Shown piece after piece: positions 58,491 to 64,000 of a stretch of 64,000 nt of DNA. Made by a program: the position numbers and the translations under genes. The stretch spans positions 48,397,343 through 48,461,342 of the forward strand of contig NC_079215.1 of the NCBI RefSeq assembly GCF_029633865.1. Reading direction: 5' to 3'. This DNA comes from Lampris incognitus. Lineage: Eukaryota; Chordata; Actinopteri; Lampriformes; Lampridae. Below the pieces are notes generated by a model. It had not been told where the DNA came from. It made no database searches and saw only the letters and a list, made by a program, of their open reading frames with translations. Within the stretch, counting starts at the first letter, position 1, and each line of letters begins with the position of its first letter.

Positions 58491-58896
58491 CCCTGTGATG
58501 GACTGGTGGCCTGTACAGGGTGTCTCCCCGCCTGCCGCCCAATGACTGCTGGGAAAGGCTCCAGCATCCCCGCGACCCCAGTTGGGATAAGTGGCTTGGA
58601 TAATGGATGGATGGATGGATGAAGCTGGCTCGTGGTGGCCCAAAACCTTACGAAGACACTTTATGTTGATTGGTCCTTTCATTTGTCACCCGTCTGCATA
58701 TACTATAAATGCATGTGGACATAACAACTCATCCGTAAACACACTTACATTAACCCCCCCCACACACACACACACACAGAGTCCTGGGGACTTACCATTA
58801 CAACGTTAGCCAGGTGTGCCGAGACCAGGGCGTAGACCCCTCCAGATGAGCCTACCACTGGAGCAGTCACATCAGTGACTGACACTGCAAGCGATC
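54851..58896 (-). CDS. rhbdl3: Rhomboid-related protein 3, C-terminal three exons
   Basis: Exons 58896-58796, 56341-56281, 55125-54851 join in phase (0, then 1) to give the last 144 residues; stop TGA at 54851-54853. Rhomboids are intramembrane serine proteases. The first exon has [20 protein letters not shown], where the GxSG serine is the nucleophile; the last has [13 protein letters not shown] with the catalytic histidine, so the dyad is complete. The membrane segments continue through [20 protein letters not shown], and the protein ends [14 protein letters not shown] as in the RHBDL3 family. The middle exon reads [20 protein letters not shown]. The N-terminal EF-hand region and first membrane helices lie beyond the window. 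ZNF207 as neighbour matches human 17q11.2. Substrates are not known from sequence. Confidence 0.92.
55990..56175 (-). mobile_element. tRNA-derived SINE, family D
   Basis: Minus strand: ggggcgccccagtggctcac, A box tggctcacctggtagagc, B box ggtttgaatcc, then ctttgctgcatgtcatcctc. Second copy of the family at 17.7 kb; in an rhbdl3 intron. Confidence 0.8.
56392..56526. repeat. (GACA)n(GATA)n tetranucleotide tract
   Basis: GACA units passing into about 20 GATA units, 50 bases from the rhbdl3 exon acceptor at 56342. Composition equals the Bkm-type satellite. Confidence 0.95.
56945..57000. repeat. (TG)n microsatellite
   Basis: TG run with one interruption; a (CA)n run follows at 57177-57203. Confidence 0.9.
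57255..58696 (+). mobile_element. Tc1/mariner-type transposon split by SINEs
   Basis: Terminal repeats cagacgggcgacaaattaaa (57255) and, reversed, cagacgggtgacaaatgaaa (58696) bound the element. Transposase C-terminal half: [20 protein letters not shown], the second catalytic Asp in [12 protein letters not shown], and [18 protein letters not shown] with the Glu. One 2-base insertion near 57508 shifts the frame. From the Asp of DDN to the Glu I count 36 intervening residues. The N-terminal half is missing. SINE copies (about 57850-58620) lie between the transposase end and the right terminus. Confidence 0.75.
57850..58620. mobile_element. Composite of SINE family A and B copies
   Basis: 57866-57975: family A 3' part (+). 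57976-58207: family B (-), with ggggttcaaacccagg. 58209-58620: complete family A (+) with tggcgcagtggttagca (A box), gggttcgagccc (B box), a (GT)n tract (58448-58489) and ggataatggatggatggat end. Confidence 0.75.
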
Positions 58897-59171
58897 CTGC
58901 ACCCGAGAGCAACACAAAGGTCAAAGGTCAGCGACCACAGTAATGTTTATCAGGATTTAAACAAAATCACCAGAACAAGTTGGCTCGTTTCATAAAGTTT
59001 CATAAAATGCACAGAGATTGTAACGCTCAGGAGGCTTTATCGACAAGAAATCTTCAGTTTTTCTCTCTACCTTTAGTGTGTTACTAAGCTTTTACTTGGA
59101 TTAGATGTCAGAATACCAGTAAACATTTATTTCCTTTGAGCCACAACTATCCATTTTTTATTTATTTGTTT

Positions 59172-59612
59172 GTTTGGATTACCCCCCCTCTTTTTCTCCC
59201 AATTGTATCCGGCCAATCACCCCACTCTTCCGAGCCATCCTGGTCTCTGCTCCACCCCCTCTGCCGACCCGGGGAGGGCAGCAGACTAACACATGCCTCC
59301 TCCGATACATGTGGAGTCACCAGCCGTGTCTTTTCACCTGACAGTGAGGAGTTTCCCCAGGGGGACATAGCGCGTGGGAGGATCACGCTATTCCTCCCCA
59401 GTTCCCCCCTCCCACCGAACAGGTGCCCCGACTGACCAGAGGAGGCGCTAGTGCAGTGACCAGGACACATACCCACATCCGGCTTCCCACCCGCAGACAA
59501 GGACAATTGTATCTGAAGGGACACCTGACCGAGCCAGAGGAACACGGGGATTCGAACCGGCGATCCCCGTGTTGGTAGGCAACGGAATAGACCGCTACAT
59601 TACCCGGACACC
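59172..59612 (-). mobile_element. tRNA-derived SINE, family C
   Basis: Reverse orientation: cgaaccggcgatccccgtgt near the head, shared segments cctccgatacatgtggagtc and gaccagaggaggcgctagtg. The head on the minus strand starts ggtgtccgggtaatgtagcg. Confidence 0.75.
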
Positions 59613-60031
59613 GCTATCCGTTTTACTTTTGAAAACTAAACTCATTTTCTATGAGGAAAATACTGGTCGCAAGTGGGACAAAGGGAATAATTCCCACTGT
59701 TTGTGTACAAGCTGCCATTTGTGCAGTGAAAACATCCCTCTTTGTATGGCAAAGAGATGTCTTTGCAACTAGCTTTCCTTTTGTTTATATTGTAAACACG
59801 GAGCTCGGTATGAAAAGAGGCTAACTGGTGTGGTACCAACACACGCTGTGTTTTTATGTAAAACAATTCAACTGACACAAAGTTTGTTGTTGCAAAATGG
59901 GGAATTATTCTTTCAGTGCCCTGGTACCAATTCAGCCTTCACACAAAAGATCCAATCAGACGCTGAAAGGAGTGAACATGAGAACACTCAGAGACGGCCA
60001 GTGAGCACTGACTGGAAGAAGGCACAGCGCT

Positions 60032-60091
<60 letters not shown>

Positions 60092-60267
60092 GAGGGGGAG
60101 GGATACAGGAATTGATTTCGAGAATTCCATTGGCTGAGTAAATTTCCTCAAAAAGAGATTTACCAATGCTCTTTCGCATTTTCTCTTGTCTATCTTTCCT
60201 TGTACACCCCACCCTGAAACGCCCCCACCCAATCCCACCACCCTTTCTTTTTTTTGGGGGGGGGGTT

Positions 60268-60690
60268 CCCCCTTTTTCTCCGCAGTTGAATTTGGCCAAT
60301 TACCCCACTCTTCCGAGCCATCCCGGTTGCTGCTCCACCCTCTGTTGATCCGGGGAGGGCTGCAGACTACCACACCTCCTCCGATACATGTGGAGTCGCC
60401 AGCCGCTTCGGTTCACCGGACAGTGAGGAGTTTCGCCAGGGGGACGTAGCGCATGGGAGGATCATGTTATCCCCCGCCCCCAGTTCCCACTCCCTCCTTC
60501 CCGAACAGGCGCCCCGACCGACCAGAGGAGGCGCTAGTGCAGCGACCAGGACACATACCCACATCCGGTTTCCCACGCGCAGACATGGCCAATTGTGTCT
60601 GTAGGGACGCCCGACCAAGCCGGAGGTAACACCCCCGGGGATTTGAACCGGCAATCCCCGTGTTGGTAGGCAACGGAATAGCTACCTGGA
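60268..60690 (-). mobile_element. tRNA-derived SINE, family C
   Basis: Second reverse copy: cctccgatacatgtggagtc, gaccagaggaggcgctagtg, ttgaaccggcaatccccgtg. Confidence 0.75.
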
Positions 60691-61805
60691 TGTCCCTCAC
60701 CTCCCTTTGTTATGCTCCGTGGCAGTGACCTGTGTAAATGATTGATGCTGAGTATATAGGACTCAGCTGCCTAAGCTGCACAGAGGAACACATGGGACTG
60801 ATGATAAACCGTCTCCCTCCTCTTGCTCTCCCTCCTCTCGGTCTCCCTCCTCCCGTGCGTGATATCATATGTGCTGTGCATATACTACTGTATAACGCCG
60901 GCAGACAGAGAGGGCTCTGGAGAACAGATAACTGGATCACTATAAGGTGTGATGATAGGATAATCATGACGCTATTTATGGACTGCACAGCATGGGGACG
61001 AGAGGAAGCACTCATACACACATTAATGCACAAGCACAGCATTACACACAGAGGATATACATGTAAACGTGCACAACACGTGAACAAACCTACAGAAAAA
61101 CACACACACACACACACACACACACAAAACTTAACAACTCAAAATATAGTCCCATGGTGCCCTTATCTTTACAATGGCCTGGTTCTGTCAGTAAGTTTGA
61201 TTTAGAAGTTGGACTTTTAAGCTCTTCTACTATGACATTGTTTCACTGTAAGGGAAGGAAACGGAAATGGGGTGAGCAAATGTTGATAAAACGAGAAATC
61301 GAGGTGGGAGCAAGAGAAATGTTAATGTGCAGGGCGAGACAATGGTGCACTACTGTATATATACACAGAGACTGGGGGAGCAAACTGCCCAAGGCTTCAG
61401 ATGATCCCCAAAAACCCAGCAGGGGGATTAAAACACACAAAAATCCCAATGTCATCAAAACAACCAGAATGATCAAGTAAAATATATCAATATATTATCT
61501 GAAATTATCTTAGCAGCAGCTAGCAGTAGCACTGCACAACTAAGCTGTTTAAAATGCCAGAGCCATTTTATGCTCAGCTGCAGTGAGATGAAGTGAAATG
61601 AAAGACACAAGATGTTACAACCCCCACAAAAAGAGTGAGATCGATAAGAAAACATCATGGGCGAAAATAATTCCTCCCACCTTGATGCCACTGCTCTGAA
61701 ATCTGAGGCCCAGTGGCATCTGGCTGCAGCCCTGTGGACCAATCGTGTACTGTTGACAGTTGTTATGGGCTTGTTTAGTTACGTCTCATAAAGGAGTGAT
61801 GTTTA

Positions 61806-62215
61806 GGGGCGACCGGGGTGGCGTAGCGGTCTATTTCGTTGCCTGCCAACACGGGGCTCGCCGTTTCGAGTCCCCGTGTTACCTCCGGCTTGGTCGGGCG
61901 TCCCTGCAGACAAAATCCGCCATGTCTGCGGGTGGAAAGCCAGATGTGGGTATGTGTCCTGGTTGCTGCACTAGCGCCTCCTCTGGTCAGTTGGGGCGCC
62001 TGTTCGGGGGGGGGGCGGGGAACGGGGGGGGGGGGGATAGCGTGATCCTCCCACATGCTACGTCCCCCTGGTGAAACTCCCCACTGTCCGGTGAAAAGAA
62101 GCGGCTGGCGACTCCACATGTATCGGAGGAGGCTTGTGGTAGTCTGCAGCCCTCCCTGGGTTGCCAGAGGGGGTGGAGTGGAGTGGGGTAATTGTCCATG
62201 TGCAACTGGAGAGAA
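61806..62215 (+). mobile_element. tRNA-derived SINE, family C
   Basis: Forward copy with head gcgaccggggtggcgtagcg (A box) and cgtttcgagtccccgtg (B box), then ggcttggtcgggcgtccctg and ggcgactccacatgtatcgg. Contains an expanded poly(G) run at 62007-62037. Confidence 0.8.
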
Positions 62216-62723
62216 AAAAAGGGGGAGAAATCCACAAAAAAAACTAAAACTAAAACTGAAGTTTAGCCATACCCCCTGAAGGGGTGCAGATTTGGTGCCC
62301 CCTCTAAAGAGGTTAAGGTAAGGAGAAGGATCAGGTGCAGACATCAAGGGCGGAACTTCTTGGAAGTAAATAAGTAAGAAAATAGGTAAATAAATACATA
62401 AATAAACGGAAAGAAAAAATAAATCCTCAGTTTTGTTTCTGATTTTGACCTGTCTTTCCAGGAGCTGCAGCCGTTGCAAGCAAGACTGCCAGCCAGCTGC
62501 AGCCCTGCATCCCCCCCCCCCCCCAAGCACCAAGATAGCTTGTCACCCGCCCTGCCCAGTCATCTGGTATCAGCCTGACCCTCTGCCCCCCCCCCACCAC
62601 CAAGAGTTATACGAACAAACCTTTGACAGAGTTTTTTTTTTCCTGAACACTTACAAAGTTATAACAATGTAAAGCCAGTATGAACACAGTAGATTTCTAC
62701 CGACTGTATTCATGCCTGTGGAA

Positions 62724-62780
<57 letters not shown>

Positions 62781-63502
62781 TGTGTGTGTTGGGCTGAGTG
62801 TGCATGCAGGGAAGACAGATGGAGAGAGAGGGAAGAGAGGGCTGTTGCTCTTTGATGTGTTTCTAGCAAGGCAGACGTTGATGAAGGCAGATATTCACGC
62901 GTCCTCCCTCGCAATGAAATTCAGAACAGGCGGACATACCTCAGAGCTCAGGGTGGGGGGGGGGGCTTACTGTTTGAAGGCATCTCTGAGGCTTGGCAAA
63001 GACATACACCAATGCATTACCAGCATCGGTTAAGTGTAAGCAAGTTAAACAAAAACAACCGTGATTTCAGCTTTAGCTTTATGATCTTCGGGATTGAAGG
63101 TTTTAGTGCCCACACTTAAAGCCCTTTACTTGGAGGGGAGATCAGAGTTGAAGTTAAACCTTGAGGGGGGGTCTCTGCACTTAGCACCAAACAGAAGATT
63201 TCCTCAGGATGAGTTGATGCAATAACAGTGTCTGACTCACAAAGTTATTTACCGCTGACTGCACAGTAATCTAGGAAGGTAATTATTTCACTTCAGGGGG
63301 AACTCACATAGGTGCACACAAACGCACATATGCGTGCAAACACGCTCTCTATCTCCACCCCCACACACATAGCGACTTCCTCTCTCTCTGCCTCACACAC
63401 TCACAGTTTCGTGCCCCTTTTGAAGAACTCTACGAAGGTCTGTGAAGTTCTTCCTCACTATTAGAATACACATACGGATACACAAACGCAGGGATATACT
63501 GC

Positions 63503-63603
<101 letters not shown>

Positions 63604-64000
63604 TGGATCAACTCTATCTCAGAAGTTCCTGTGTTGAGGAGAGTGCATCTTGGCAGGTGACCTAGATCCCTGTAATTTACTTGGTTTAATGATATCATAT
63701 TAGCATTGCGGTTAAGCACACACACAGAAACATAAACAATGTCTCACATTTAGTCTGTCTGCACGCACAAATGCCTATACTAAGATGCAAATCCACACAC
63801 ACACACTTATAGAAACAATCTTTACAAAATAATATATGGCACTTTTATCCTTGTGTAGCCTGCTGCTAAAAATCCCAATGGATGTCAGTATATTTTAGTT
63901 TCGAAATTGGTGCCTCATTTATCTCAGTTGTGTGTCTAGAAGGAAAAGAACACCAGACACCGGGGAAATGCGAGGATGCATCAGCACTTATCACAGGATC

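Overview
This is a vertebrate, almost certainly teleost, genomic window. Its genes have short phase-consistent introns, repeats make up much of the sequence, and the repeat families (Penelope-like, Nimb-like, L2-like, Tc1, hAT, tRNA- and 5S-derived SINEs) are those of ray-finned fish. Four protein-coding genes can be supported. Every splice site was read by eye and no alignment was run.

Layout: (1) 1-7785, + strand: last coding exon and long 3'UTR of a TNRC6/GW182 gene, most like TNRC6C. (2) 8190-13843, - strand: a complete five-exon gene for a CD7-like receptor with signal peptide, two IgV domains, a transmembrane segment and a tail carrying a YEEM motif; it converges on tnrc6c. (3) About 15.4-35.7 kb: a repeat-dense block without a recognised host gene. 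It holds L2-like, Nimb-like, L1-type and other LINEs, a Ty3/Gypsy LTR fossil with matching target duplication, tRNA-derived SINEs and a TTAA-type MITE nested in a LINE. (4) 38136-50309, - strand: complete coding sequence of znf207 (BuGZ) in ten exons, with a ZNF143/YY1-type core promoter just upstream. Its introns hold a foldback element, a LINE, a nested hAT element and Penelope-like fragments. (5) 54851-58896, - strand: the last three coding exons of rhbdl3; the 5' exons lie beyond the window. A Tc1-type transposon split by SINEs sits in one intron.

The genes do not form an operon. TNRC6C/CD7 and ZNF207/RHBDL3 both map to human chromosome 17, so the window looks like a rearranged piece of ancestral synteny. 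TNRC6 acts in miRNA silencing, CD7-like proteins in lymphoid signalling, ZNF207 in Bub3 loading and spindle assembly, and RHBDL3 is a rhomboid-family membrane protein. The most unusual items are the two-IgV CD7-like gene with an in-frame open intron, a cloverleaf-like sequence with a GNRA hairpin near 37.7 kb, several multi-level nested transposons, and a hammerhead-like core in Penelope-type termini.
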